A stretch of DNA of 64,000 bases, taken from NCBI GenBank assembly GCA_030442055.1, contig JAUJEB010000004.1, forward strand, positions 744,001-808,000, written 5' to 3'. The position numbers and the translations under genes are program-made. The notes below the pieces were generated by a model. The model was not told the origin of the DNA. It ran no database searches and saw nothing but the letters and a program-made list of their open reading frames with translations. Source of the DNA: Agaribacillus aureus. GTDB taxonomy: Bacteria > Bacteroidota > Bacteroidia > Cytophagales > Cyclobacteriaceae. Below, piece by piece: positions 16,160-24,665 of this stretch; within the stretch, counting starts at the first letter, position 1; each line of letters begins with the position of its first letter.

Positions 16160-16178
16160 ACTGGTTTCAGTTTTCAAC
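16160..16178. repeat. Direct repeat copy 1 (19 bp)
   Basis: ACTGGTTTCAGTTTTCAAC, repeated exactly at 16985-17003 on the same strand. In this copy the next bases (TGAAA) let TTTCAGTT pair with AACTGAAA to give an 8-bp hairpin. Confidence 0.6.
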
Positions 16179-16194
16179 TGAAATCCAAAATGCC

Positions 16195-16337
16195 CCACTA
16201 GGCAGGTCCTCCTCCGATCCTGTGCGGGTTAAGTAAGATTTACGAAATTACACTGACCTTATCTGGTCATAAGTTGCCCTCTTTCAGTTATCACTTTCTT
16301 TCACGATTAGCACAGGACCGGAGGACCTGCGCCAGTG
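16195..16337. mobile_element. MITE-like element with ~30-bp terminal inverted repeats
   Basis: Left arm (about 16195-16225, core GCAGGTCCTCC then TCCTGTGC) and right arm (16310-16337, core GCACAGGA then GGAGGACCTGC) are inverted copies with a few mismatches and indels. They enclose about 85 bp with no coding potential. Outermost bases CCACT and AGTGG also pair. No transposase gene is nearby. No target-site duplication could be fixed by eye. An alternative explanation is a long structured intergenic RNA. Confidence 0.55.
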
Positions 16338-16341
16338 GTTG

Positions 16342-16542
16342 CTAACCCAAAACATAATGCAGCGTATAATTTCTTTCCCGACATTTAAAACCTAAAACCT
16401 GGAAATCGTAGCCATCCTTAAAGGGAAATTTTTCTTTGAAAACAGCCATAATTTTGTTAAGCGTTTTTTTGTTGTCTATCCCGTTTTTGTCGGTACTAAA
16501 TAGCAGTACATCATTGTAGTAAACATTTATTTGATAAGTCAT
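16342..16542 (-). CDS. Small hypothetical protein
   Basis: 66 residues, reading MTYQINVYYNDVLLFSTD then an amphipathic helix (KTLNKIMAVFKEKFPF) and beta strands (YDFQVLGFKCRERNYTLHYV). No signal peptide or membrane segment. Family not recognised. The balanced composition and ordered strand-helix-strand pattern support a real gene, but no promoter box was found. It lies between two inverted or direct repeats. Confidence 0.45.
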   Translation of the reverse strand: MTYQINVYYNDVLLFSTDKNGIDNKKTLNKIMAVFKEKFPFKDGYDFQVLGFKCRERNYTLHYVLG

Positions 16543-16719
16543 AACAAGAAATTTTAGTTAAAAAAATATGGATTGATGTCCTGAAAAGTGACATTATAAA
16601 ATAAAAATATAAGCTATGCAGGTTCGAAGATCCATTATATGACCAATATTCATTTTAATTATTAAATATATTAAAAGTGCACCAATTTGTTACACAAAAA
16701 GTTAAAAATTTTTTTTTCT

Positions 16720-16923
16720 TTACAATTCTACCGTAATATTATTGTTGACTTTTCCTCCATAGTTTTTTATCAGGCTTATCTTCGTGTCAGTACTCAAGGT
16801 TTCACTTTTAAACCTTATCTTATAATTTCGCATTTTAGACCTATCCGACTTACTAAGCGATAAATAATATTCCCGGTCATCAAATAATATTTGAACTGCT
16901 TCGTCAAGTGAATAAACTGCCAT
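16720..16923 (-). CDS. Small hypothetical protein, possibly DNA-binding
   Basis: 67 residues, MAVYSLDEAVQILFDDREYYLSL, then a basic stretch (SKSDRSKMRNYKIRFK) and ETLSTDTKISLIKNYGGKV. The pattern resembles small Bacteroidota helix-turn-helix-like proteins, but no named family is certain. A perfect TATATTTG promoter box on the same strand ends 4 nt before the ATG, which supports expression from a leaderless transcript. Confidence 0.55.
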   Translation of the reverse strand: MAVYSLDEAVQILFDDREYYLSLSKSDRSKMRNYKIRFKSETLSTDTKISLIKNYGGKVNNNITVEL

Positions 16924-16927
16924 AACT

Positions 16928-16935
16928 CAAATATA
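16928..16935 (-). promoter_or_regulatory. Promoter -7 element (TATATTTG), probably leaderless
   Basis: TAnnTTTG on the minus strand, 4 nt before the ATG of the 67-residue ORF. Confidence 0.55.
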
Positions 16936-16984
16936 TTAATCTTTCTTTCGATGACAATATTCAGGAAGGTAATAAAACATCAGA

Positions 16985-17003
16985 ACTGGTTTCAGTTTTC
17001 AAC
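16985..17003. repeat. Direct repeat copy 2 (19 bp)
   Basis: Exact second copy of the 19-bp sequence at 16160-16178; similarity extends a few bases to the left (TCAG-x-ACTGG). The two copies bracket the MITE-like element and both small ORFs. Confidence 0.6.
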
Positions 17004-17090
17004 CATAGCCGTCAGTTAAAGAATTATTTATAAAATTAAAAAGGGAATGCTATATCACATCCCCTTTCTTACAAACTCAATCCACTAAAG

Positions 17091-17555
17091 CTAATAGGTG
17101 TTTTTTAACTTGGCCCAGTTAGTGTTAGCCGTTTTTATTAATTTGGGATCATTATTTTCAGCCAGCCACAATTGTTTGGCATCCAGCTCCACATCGTAAA
17201 GGAACAGGTATAGTTTGCCATTTTTCACCAGAAATTTGTTGGGATCTGTTCTGAATTTTGCCCCTGCATATACCCCAAAAGCGCAGTAACCACCATATTG
17301 GGGCAAGTATTTATCCGGATTAGCCTCGAATCTGGATTTCTGTTTGGCATCGGTAAAGTAGTATTTTACTTCCTTATGCGTAGATACAAACTGTTTTGAG
17401 CCTTTCTGTGCCAGTCCAAGATCAACATATGAAACAGGGCTGTAGCCTTGTAAAGCGATTTTGCTGTCATCGACATTATAACGTGTTTTTAATGATTGCC
17501 CATTGACAGTCATGGCGAATAAAAACAGGATCGCACTAATAATAATAGCTTTCAT
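17091..17555 (-). CDS. Secreted YHS-domain protein
   Basis: 154 residues: signal peptide (MKAIIISAILFLFAMTVNGQ) then a YHS-type domain with ALQGYSPVSYVDLG, GSKQFVSTHKEVKYYFTD and AKQKSRFEANPDKYLPQYGGYCAFGV. YHS domains occur in metal-handling ATPases and oxidoreductases; stand-alone secreted versions have no assigned role and may bind metal. It lies 25 bp downstream of the SnoaL-like gene on the same strand and is probably its operon partner. Confidence 0.85.
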   Translation of the reverse strand: MKAIIISAILFLFAMTVNGQSLKTRYNVDDSKIALQGYSPVSYVDLGLAQKGSKQFVSTHKEVKYYFTDAKQKSRFEANPDKYLPQYGGYCAFGVYAGAKFRTDPNKFLVKNGKLYLFLYDVELDAKQLWLAENNDPKLIKTANTNWAKLKNTY

Positions 17556-17580
17556 CTTTAATTTTTTTTGATGCGTAAAA

Positions 17581-17928
17581 TTAGTTTTGGAAATAACGTT
17601 CTTCGATCACCTTGTCACCGGCCCATTTCCGGCTGATCACCTCATGCCAATCGATTTTTCCGCCGTCTTTCATGTCAAATTGAAAGGTATACTCGGAATA
17701 AGTGGTATCACCGACTATGGCACTGTTGTGAACAGTAATCCCTCTGACAGCTGCAATACTGTTCACAAAACCTACCAAGCCTTCTCTTTTGCCGGCTTTG
17801 CCTTCAACCGGATCGCTGCCAACTTCCTGGGTAAGAATATTGTCGTCGAAAAACCGGTCGACGGCCTCGATAATTTGCCCCTGACCAATCAGGTTATTCA
17901 TTTGATCTAAATTTTCCTGTATCATCAT
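17581..17928 (-). CDS. SnoaL-like / NTF2-fold protein
   Basis: 115 residues of the SnoaL-like cone-shaped alpha+beta barrel: N-terminal helix NLDQMNNLIGQGQIIEAVDRFFDDNI, then strands ITVHNSAIVGDTTYSEYTFQFDM and the C-terminal WAGDKVIEERYF. Family members are small-molecule isomerases, cyclases or binding proteins; the function here is unknown. No signal peptide, so cytoplasmic, in contrast to the secreted YHS protein that follows. Confidence 0.8.
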   Translation of the reverse strand: MMIQENLDQMNNLIGQGQIIEAVDRFFDDNILTQEVGSDPVEGKAGKREGLVGFVNSIAAVRGITVHNSAIVGDTTYSEYTFQFDMKDGGKIDWHEVISRKWAGDKVIEERYFQN

Positions 17929-18011
17929 TTAATTATTTTTATGATTAAAATTGATTTAATAATGGCACAAAGGTGGGCAAAACGGTGCCGGGTATTAATA
18001 CAAGAAATTCA

Positions 18012-19055
18012 CTAAAGATTGTACTTTTTGCCAAGGAAATCGGTGGGGGTTATCCCGGCATACTTTTTAAAAAAAGCTGAGAAATGATTGGGTTCTTCGA
18101 ATCCTAATTCAAACGCCACCTCCCGGATGGCCACGCCCTGAAGCAGCATTAGCTTAGCGGTTTGTAAAATTTCATTTCTAACTAGCTGGCCGACGGTCGT
18201 GTTAAGCTTTTCTTTGACCTTCCGGGAAAGTGTTTTGACACTCATATGGATTTTTTCCGCGTAAAAGGAGGTGGTATGATGCTGTGTATGGTTATTTTGT
18301 ATCAGCTCCAACAGGTCCTGGATAAAACTGTCGCGGTTTTCAAAACCAAAATGGCGTCTGAATTCCAGCGGTGTCAACCTGGTTTTATTTTTAAAAAACC
18401 GGTTCAAATAAGCCGGATCTTTAAATCCCAACTCATAGGCAATCTGTTGAATGGGTTTATCGGTAAAGGCGATGTCCTTCTGGGATTCCAGCAGCAACTT
18501 ATTGTGAACCATATTTTTAATGGTGAGCCCGACGCGGTTTTTAAATAACCGGGTCAGCTCGTAACTGTCATGGCTGATCGCCGAGAGTAATTGATCGGCA
18601 TTTAAATGATGGGTGAAATGTTCGTCAATCACTTCCTTCACATCAAAAATTATATTGTATTCCTCTTTACTGGCCTTAAACGGGTTTTGCCAGTACCACT
18701 GGCGGGAAGAAATATCGAGGATCTCAAGAAAGTTACTGGATAAGATGGTATTCAAAATGCCTTGATCCCCCTGATCAAATTGTATATAACCCAATGAGAC
18801 GAGGTGTTTAAACAAAACCCTGAAGTCCTGGGATTTGGAGACATATTGAGCGGGGATCTCCAGCTTGGCTACCTCAAAATCACCAAATACGAATTTAACA
18901 TATTGGCCGGGTGAAAGGTAAATCAGTTTGTCCTGAAAATCGTTATAATGCTGAAAATCTACTTCAATGAGCCCCTTTCCCGATTTAATCCATACTAACA
19001 CATGACTATCGAAAGTGTAGCTTTTATTAAATTCCGGTCTGAAATACTGAAGCAT
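18012..19055 (-). CDS. AraC-type regulator with two tandem HTH domains
   Basis: 347 residues. Residues 1-120 form an N-terminal cupin-like sensor region. Two complete AraC-type DNA-binding modules follow. The first (about 138-237) has IQQIAYELGFKDPAYLNRFFKNKTRLTPLEFRR. The second (about 246-343) has IREVAFELGFEEPNHFSAFFKKYAGITPTDF. Usual AraC proteins have one such module of two HTHs, so four HTHs in one chain is unusual. A TATCTTTG box at 19072-19065 precedes the ATG by 9 nt. It lies upstream of, and on the same strand as, the SnoaL/YHS genes, which may be targets. Confidence 0.88.
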   Translation of the reverse strand: MLQYFRPEFNKSYTFDSHVLVWIKSGKGLIEVDFQHYNDFQDKLIYLSPGQYVKFVFGDFEVAKLEIPAQYVSKSQDFRVLFKHLVSLGYIQFDQGDQGILNTILSSNFLEILDISSRQWYWQNPFKASKEEYNIIFDVKEVIDEHFTHHLNADQLLSAISHDSYELTRLFKNRVGLTIKNMVHNKLLLESQKDIAFTDKPIQQIAYELGFKDPAYLNRFFKNKTRLTPLEFRRHFGFENRDSFIQDLLELIQNNHTQHHTTSFYAEKIHMSVKTLSRKVKEKLNTTVGQLVRNEILQTAKLMLLQGVAIREVAFELGFEEPNHFSAFFKKYAGITPTDFLGKKYNL

Positions 19056-19064
19056 AAAGTGCTA

Positions 19065-19072
19065 CAAAGATA
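19065..19072 (-). promoter_or_regulatory. Promoter -7 element (TATCTTTG)
   Basis: TAnnTTTG on the minus strand, 9 nt before the AraC-type regulator start, giving a 5' leader of only a few nucleotides. Confidence 0.55.
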
Positions 19073-19146
19073 CAAACACACTTTTATATAAACCACTTCC
19101 TACCCATAGTGGTCGTGCGTATTCGGTTAGAACCCGGAATCCTTAC

Positions 19147-21594
19147 TTATTCATATCTGATGGACTCCACAGGATTGACCATTGCCGCTTTGATGGCCTG
19201 ATAGCAAATGGTAAATGCAGCAAGAAGCAGCACGCCAATACCTGTAAGCACATACACTAACCATGGAAAATCAATGTGATTAGCAAACCCGGCCAACCAG
19301 CCGTTAACGAGGTACCAGGTAATGGGGGTTGCTATTATAATGCCAATGCCCACCAGCTTCAGGAAATCCTGGGATAACAAAAGAAGCACCTGCCCGGCTG
19401 AGGCACCTAAAACTTTTCTTACCCCAATTTCCTTAAAGCGCTGTTTCGTGGTAAGCGCCGCCAGGCCAAACAGGCCAAAGCACGATATAAAAATGGCGAT
19501 AAAGGCAAAGTAGCTCACCATGGAAGACAATGCCTCCTCCAGCCGGTAGGTGTTGTTAAGTGCCTCTTCCAGAAATGTATATTCAAACACTTTGGCAGGA
19601 AAATATTTTTGCCATTGACTTTCTATATAAGCAATAGTATTGGGGATATCACTATTTTCAATTCGGATCGAGTAATAGGAAAATACGCCGGGATTAACCT
19701 CCATTATCAACGGCGAGATGGATTGCCGGAGACTTTGAAAATTATAATCTTTGACCACACCCACCACTTTTCCTTCTTTGCCTTCCACCACCAGTCTTTG
19801 ACCGATTGCCGCTTCAGGGCTTTCCCATTTAAAGGTTTTTACAGCCTGTTGATTGATGACAAAGCTTTCCAGGTGATCCGTGCCATAAGATACATCGAAA
19901 TCACGTCCAGCTGTTATTCCCAATTCAAAGGTCTCTACATAATCATAATCAACAGCCAGAACACTCACAAATAAGTTCTCCTCCGCATTAATTTCGTCTG
20001 TCCAAATTCTTCGATTGACCGCTCCAAAACCCGGTTGTGTCTGACATTGGGTAACCGCTTTGATCCTGGTATGGTTGGTCAGGGTCTCATCCAGCTGATT
20101 CATTCGCTTACGTATCTGCGGATCGCCCGGCCTGAATACAGCATTAAAATTGGCGCTGCTAATAGGCACACTCAGGATAAGATCTTTGTTAAAGCCCAGG
20201 GGTCTGTTCCGTAAATAATTGAGCTGGCCAAAAATACTCATGGCCCCACCGATAAACACAACAGCGGCAAGAAATTGCAGTGTAATCAAAGACTTTCGAA
20301 GCAAGGCTCCTCCGGGACGGTGGGCATTACCCTTGCTGCCTTTGAGTACCGTTACGGACTTAAACCGACTGACAAAAAATGCCGGATAACTGCCCGCCAA
20401 TACTCCCACTATCAGGAATATAGCACCAAATATCGCTGTCAACCCCGGATTCCCGATGGGTGTATATTTAATCTGTAAATCAGTCAAATCATTCAAAAAA
20501 GGCAAGCCTATTTTAACCAGTACAAGAGAAGTCAAAAAAGCTACGAAGCTTAGTAAAAGTGACTCGCCCAAAAACTGCCCCACAAGGTGACGCTTCCCCG
20601 AACCCATTATCTTTCGAACCCCCACTTCCTTAGCCCTGTTCATGGATCCGGCGGTGGACAGATTTATAAAATTGATACAGGCGATAAACAGCGTAATAAG
20701 TCCAATTCCCATAAAAAGATAGAGATAATCAAGATTAGCCGTTGGACGTGGCTCCGCATTGGCATTGGAATAAAGGTGTATGTCTTTTACCGGAAAAAGG
20801 TTAAAGCTTTGTTTATCCCTAAACTTCTCATCGCCAAATTTAAGCAGGAAATCATCAAATTTGGCATTCACATTTTCAGCCAGCTGGTTTTCTTTAAGCA
20901 AGACGTAGGTGGGAGAATGGGAGGCTACCTTGTTCTGTTGATGATTTTGGCGAATAGCCACTCGTGCTCCTTCGGGCTCCAGGTCATACATATTGTCGTA
21001 AGGAGCCAACATATTAAAAGTAATGTGAGAATTATCGGGCCAGTCTTCTATAACCCCTGTAATGGTAAACTCATCCCTATCGGCTAGTTGCAACCCCTTG
21101 CCCAGCACGTCGACACTTCCAAATAGCAATTCTGCCGTCTCCCGGGTAACCACAATGGAAAAGGGATTTCTTAAGGCGTTTTCAGCGTCACCAGCTATAA
21201 AGTTAACATCAAAAACAGTTGTAAATGAGCTATCTGCAAAGTAAACCCGCTCCAATTCAATTTGCCGCTGATTTTCAGGGACAGTAATACTGACATTCCT
21301 GGGAAATAACCTGACACTGGCTTCGATCTCGGGGAAATAATCGGGCAGCAAGGGGCCAAATGGCGGAGGTATCGCCGCTACTTCATATTCATTGCCAAAA
21401 TTAGCATGATAATGTACCCTGTAAAGCCGGTCTGCATTCTTATCAAAACGATCATAATCGTGTTCGTAGGATACATATAAAATGACCAAAAAGCAGCAAG
21501 CCATGCCCAGCCCAAGTCCCAGGACATTGATGGTAGAGAATAAACGTTGATTCCACAAATTCCGGAGGGCGATTTTGAAGAGGTTTTTAAGCAT
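19147..21594 (-). CDS. Large FtsX/MacB-type ABC transporter permease
   Basis: 815 residues with the Bacteroidota double-FtsX layout. TM1 (about 21-41) is followed by a MacB-like periplasmic domain (about 45-270), a bundle of three helices (about 285-410) with NRAKEVGVRKIMGSGKRHLV, a second start (ITLQFLAAVVFIGGAMSIFG), a second periplasmic domain, and three C-terminal helices with TKQRFKEIGVRKVLGAS. These permeases couple a cytoplasmic ATPase to periplasmic movements, exporting or extracting molecules, sometimes antimicrobials. No ATPase or HlyD-like gene is adjacent, so the partner must be elsewhere. Confidence 0.9.
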   Translation of the reverse strand: MLKNLFKIALRNLWNQRLFSTINVLGLGLGMACCFLVILYVSYEHDYDRFDKNADRLYRVHYHANFGNEYEVAAIPPPFGPLLPDYFPEIEASVRLFPRNVSITVPENQRQIELERVYFADSSFTTVFDVNFIAGDAENALRNPFSIVVTRETAELLFGSVDVLGKGLQLADRDEFTITGVIEDWPDNSHITFNMLAPYDNMYDLEPEGARVAIRQNHQQNKVASHSPTYVLLKENQLAENVNAKFDDFLLKFGDEKFRDKQSFNLFPVKDIHLYSNANAEPRPTANLDYLYLFMGIGLITLFIACINFINLSTAGSMNRAKEVGVRKIMGSGKRHLVGQFLGESLLLSFVAFLTSLVLVKIGLPFLNDLTDLQIKYTPIGNPGLTAIFGAIFLIVGVLAGSYPAFFVSRFKSVTVLKGSKGNAHRPGGALLRKSLITLQFLAAVVFIGGAMSIFGQLNYLRNRPLGFNKDLILSVPISSANFNAVFRPGDPQIRKRMNQLDETLTNHTRIKAVTQCQTQPGFGAVNRRIWTDEINAEENLFVSVLAVDYDYVETFELGITAGRDFDVSYGTDHLESFVINQQAVKTFKWESPEAAIGQRLVVEGKEGKVVGVVKDYNFQSLRQSISPLIMEVNPGVFSYYSIRIENSDIPNTIAYIESQWQKYFPAKVFEYTFLEEALNNTYRLEEALSSMVSYFAFIAIFISCFGLFGLAALTTKQRFKEIGVRKVLGASAGQVLLLLSQDFLKLVGIGIIIATPITWYLVNGWLAGFANHIDFPWLVYVLTGIGVLLLAAFTICYQAIKAAMVNPVESIRYE

Positions 21595-22150
21595 GTCAAG
21601 CTGTTTTAAATTGTTACGGTTAACTTAACACTGGAGACATAGCTCCAGTATGCACAATATCGCAATAATTCGGATTAATGTGCAGGTAAATAAATGAAAT
21701 CCTTTAGGCGGGGTAATAAATCCCGACTTCCAGGCTAAAATGTTATTTTCTGAACTAAACTGGAGGTGGGCTTGCCTGCAATACGTTTATTGATGTGCAA
21801 AAAATTCATCGTACTTCAAGCTTGTGGGTTAAATAGTCCTGATTACCGGCTACTATCCAATCGATCAGAATGCCATCATCATGACTGACTTTGTGTTAAT
21901 TAAAGGTATTGGGGAAGGTTGGCATTTGGTCTTCTGGCCTGTTAGCAGGGTATTAAGGCCGGGAGTTGGTTTAATCAAACCTCCGGCGGATCAACACATT
22001 AAGTGCCAATACCGCCGAAGATTTCAGGTCCCCTCTATGCCAAATACCACGTTGAAACAACAAATTTCATTATTATGTCCTGGGAAAAGCATCATTACGA
22101 AAGGTCAAAGTCATTCTGGTGTGATCTCCCTATCGTCTTTGACACAATTT
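21595..22150. other. 556-bp intergenic region
   Basis: No convincing gene. There is a 7-bp perfect hairpin (ACTGGAG 21630-21636 with CTCCAGT 21643-21649) about 35 nt upstream of the permease start, which may lie in its leader, and an imperfect hairpin at about 21959-21989 around GGTTTAATCAAACC. A 121-codon open frame on the plus strand extends antisense into the next gene and has no protein-like character. Confidence 0.5.
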
Positions 22151-23029
22151 TTACTGCCTGATATATCTGAATCCCAGGTTCAAAGAATATCCGGCCCCGT
22201 CCTGACGCGAGGCTACAAAGTTCCCGTAGGATACTTCAATTCCTAAATTAGGTATTAACTGATATTTTAAACCCGCTCCAACCTGGGTAAACCAATTTGA
22301 GAATCCGAATTGCTCTTCTATGCTGTTAGATATATTTTGAAATCTCGGAGAATACTGAGCAAAACCAAACAAGGTAGTTCTTGAATTGGGAAAGTAACTC
22401 AAAAAGCCGCTTACAGGTGTTCTGAAGAAATTCACCTGGTTACTATTTCTTTTTAGGCGATAGAGGAAGTCGGCTTCCAGGAAAATACGCCATTTGGCAC
22501 TAAGCTTTTTGTCGTAGAAAAATTGCGTAAACCAGGTATACCTGTCATGTGCGGTAAAGAAGGGCGTTTCCAGGTCGCTGGCCACCGGAAATAGAAAGGT
22601 GGACTGTACACTAAAATTAGGCAATGAGGCGAAAGGAACAAATTTTACTCTTGGACCTATGGCAGACACAACCGTTCTGCTCAAATCACTACCTCCGGAA
22701 AATACTTTAAATGGACTGCCGTTCTCGCTATCATAGAAGGCGCGGTTGAAGTTTACCTCAAAACCTACGTTTAACCTGCCTGACTCCGAAACACCGTAAG
22801 TAAACTGCAACATCGAATTCAGGAATGTTTGGCGTTGGCCTAATTGTACTTCGTCTCCCTGGTCGTTTCTGACTTGATTCTGAGTATAAATATTATTAAA
22901 GGAGGTCAAATCCCAGGTACCCTTTCCCAAAAGAGCCGAGGGTGTATATTTTTCAAGGTTGGACTCCTGCGCCTGCGCCGCAAACCCAATGAGCATCATC
23001 CATATAAAGCTTCTGATTCTAAGTTTCAT
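22151..23029 (-). CDS. Outer-membrane beta-barrel-like protein
   Basis: About 292 residues from MKLRIRSFIWMM; a longer frame begins 23 codons earlier, but its extra N-terminus lacks signal features. Signal peptide ends at AAQAQ. The mature part is alternating aromatic/hydrophobic strands (FGFAQYSPRFQNIS, AGLKYQLIPNLGIEVSYG) ending in F at YSLNLGFRYIRQ, typical of outer-membrane barrels. Function unknown, with some resemblance to transporter-like barrels. It is the last gene of a three-gene operon after a lipoprotein and a DUF547 protein, with a 13-bp gap to the latter. Confidence 0.75.
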   Translation of the reverse strand: MKLRIRSFIWMMLIGFAAQAQESNLEKYTPSALLGKGTWDLTSFNNIYTQNQVRNDQGDEVQLGQRQTFLNSMLQFTYGVSESGRLNVGFEVNFNRAFYDSENGSPFKVFSGGSDLSRTVVSAIGPRVKFVPFASLPNFSVQSTFLFPVASDLETPFFTAHDRYTWFTQFFYDKKLSAKWRIFLEADFLYRLKRNSNQVNFFRTPVSGFLSYFPNSRTTLFGFAQYSPRFQNISNSIEEQFGFSNWFTQVGAGLKYQLIPNLGIEVSYGNFVASRQDGAGYSLNLGFRYIRQ

Positions 23030-23042
23030 GGTCGTAGTAGTA

Positions 23043-23753
23043 TTATTGATCATTAATATTCCAGTTATAGGTATAGTACCCGATTTTGGTTTTATCATCT
23101 ACCTTTGTTTCCAGGTATTGATTAATATATCGAAGGATAGACTTGGCTTCTTTGGTAAAATCGCTTTTATACCAGTTGAAAATTTCAGAAACCTCAAGCT
23201 TGTTCCCCTTCACTCTGATAAATTCCGGGTCATTTAAAGTTTGCCTGGTGACGGCGTCAATTTGCTGCTCCAGTTTATCTGGCACGTAAGCATAGCTTGC
23301 CAGTTTCGGACAGCTTTGTGCCGCGCAGACCAACACAAAATGAAGGCGTGGGTCTTTGGCAACGGGATATAGTCTTTCTTTTTCCAGTTGGTTAAGTGAT
23401 AATTTTTCACCCGCTACCATATAACTTTTCTGATCGAAGAAGTTATTGATGTTCATCGGCGATTTCACCGGATACTTGTTGACTATACCTTTGATAGCCA
23501 GTATATTATAACTATTGATCATAAAGGCTTTGGCTGTATTCTTGTCTGCTCCCTTAAGATCAAAGGAGGCTATTTCTTTTAACAAAACATTTAGCTCTTT
23601 ATCCTGGTTACTTTTGATCGCAGCATAGGCTACTTTTCCATCTTTTACATATTTGGAAAAGAACTGATCAGCCAACGAGAAAAAATCACCAGCGCTTGCC
23701 TCAAATCCGTAGGAAATGAGCGTAATTAATAGAAGATGCTTTAACTTTTTCAT
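23043..23753 (-). CDS. Secreted DUF547 protein
   Basis: 236 residues with a signal peptide (MKKLKHLLLITLISYGFEASAG). The DUF547 domain shows AFMINSYNILAIKGIVNKYP, LSLNQLEKERLYP, DPRLHFVLVCAAQSCPKL (conserved Cys segment) and LNDPEFIRV, ending in IFNWYKSDF. DUF547 resembles papain/transglutaminase-like folds, but its activity is not established. It lies between the lipoprotein (2-bp gap) and the beta-barrel gene, suggesting joint action at the envelope. Confidence 0.88.
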   Translation of the reverse strand: MKKLKHLLLITLISYGFEASAGDFFSLADQFFSKYVKDGKVAYAAIKSNQDKELNVLLKEIASFDLKGADKNTAKAFMINSYNILAIKGIVNKYPVKSPMNINNFFDQKSYMVAGEKLSLNQLEKERLYPVAKDPRLHFVLVCAAQSCPKLASYAYVPDKLEQQIDAVTRQTLNDPEFIRVKGNKLEVSEIFNWYKSDFTKEAKSILRYINQYLETKVDDKTKIGYYTYNWNINDQ

Positions 23754-23755
23754 AA

Positions 23756-24250
23756 TTACTGTTGGGATGTGTAGATTCCTTTAATTTCCAGGCCCAGGTA
23801 GTCTCCTGACAATGAAATAGTACTATCTTCCAACCCATTCACTATGGCTGTATATTCTCTGCTAGTACCTTCATCAAATATAATATTACTGCCGTTACCA
23901 ATTATCCTCCAGGTTCCCGAGCGCATCTGCTCGGAATCTTCCGAGCCACACAAGGTGCCACCGGCATCATATTGGTAAGTACCATCTGCTTTCACGATGA
24001 TCACGTCATCAAGTCTGCAATCCTGGAGCCCCTCAAAACCGGCCAGGGTAAAGGCCACGGCCGACCAGGCAAGCTGTTCGCCTCCATGAAACTGTGTTTC
24101 AAACTCTCCAAGGCTCGGAGGAATAGTATTTGGCTGGAATACATCTATAGGAATTCCATCCGGCCCCAGTTCTTCCAGCGTGGTAAGCGTGCAAGAAGCG
24201 AAACCGAATACCATCAACGCAAATGCCAGGGGTTTTAGATATTTTTTCAT
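23756..24250 (-). CDS. Lipoprotein, lipocalin-like
   Basis: 164 residues from MKKYLKPLAFALMVFGFASC; a start four codons upstream is possible. The lipobox cysteine is in FASCTLTT. The mature part has CRLDDVIIVKADGTYQYDAGGTLCGSEDSEQMRSGTW and IIFDEGTSREYTAIVNGL, the pattern of lipocalin-like Bacteroidota lipoproteins that report how far a value departs from a null. It starts an envelope operon with DUF547 and a barrel protein. Confidence 0.7.
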   Translation of the reverse strand: MKKYLKPLAFALMVFGFASCTLTTLEELGPDGIPIDVFQPNTIPPSLGEFETQFHGGEQLAWSAVAFTLAGFEGLQDCRLDDVIIVKADGTYQYDAGGTLCGSEDSEQMRSGTWRIIGNGSNIIFDEGTSREYTAIVNGLEDSTISLSGDYLGLEIKGIYTSQQ

Positions 24251-24665
24251 TTCGTATTTCATTTTAATGAGATTTGTTTTTGTTTAAAATAAGTTACGCA
24301 TCCCCCCTGTTATTGATGCTAATTTTTAGCTATTAGAGCCTTATTGTCATCCACCATACAAATTACCCCTCTAAGTATCACAAATGTATCACGAGGCTAT
24401 CACAATATCATGGAGGCACAACTAATAAAATGCAAGTATTCTGCCAATCCAGGTAGCATAATCGCGGTTTACCGCGACACAATACAAGCGCATTTAGTCG
24501 AATCCCAACCCTATTTTTCTAAACGTTCAACAACTATTCGTCACCTCCGTCAGTGACTTTAATCATATTAATTTTGATTTTCCCAACGGACCTTGCGCCA
24601 TAGAAAAGGAACTTTGTGTTACTCACAAATCCCAATCACCATTTGAATTAGCTAATGTAACCAAA
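24251..24665. other. Intergenic region between divergent operons with 11-bp phased repeats
   Basis: Upstream of both the minus-strand lipoprotein operon and the plus-strand HD/Pycsar-like gene. It contains TATCAC at 24376, 24387 and 24398, spaced exactly 11 bp, and TATCAT at 24406. This helical phasing suggests a cooperative protein-binding site. A GAACTTTG sequence near 24611-24618 is an imperfect promoter box for the plus-strand gene. No gene seen. Confidence 0.5.

Noticed and set aside
21881-22246. 121-codon plus-strand frame in the 556-bp gap
   Set aside because: Its end is antisense to the beta-barrel gene and the sequence is low in protein-like pattern.
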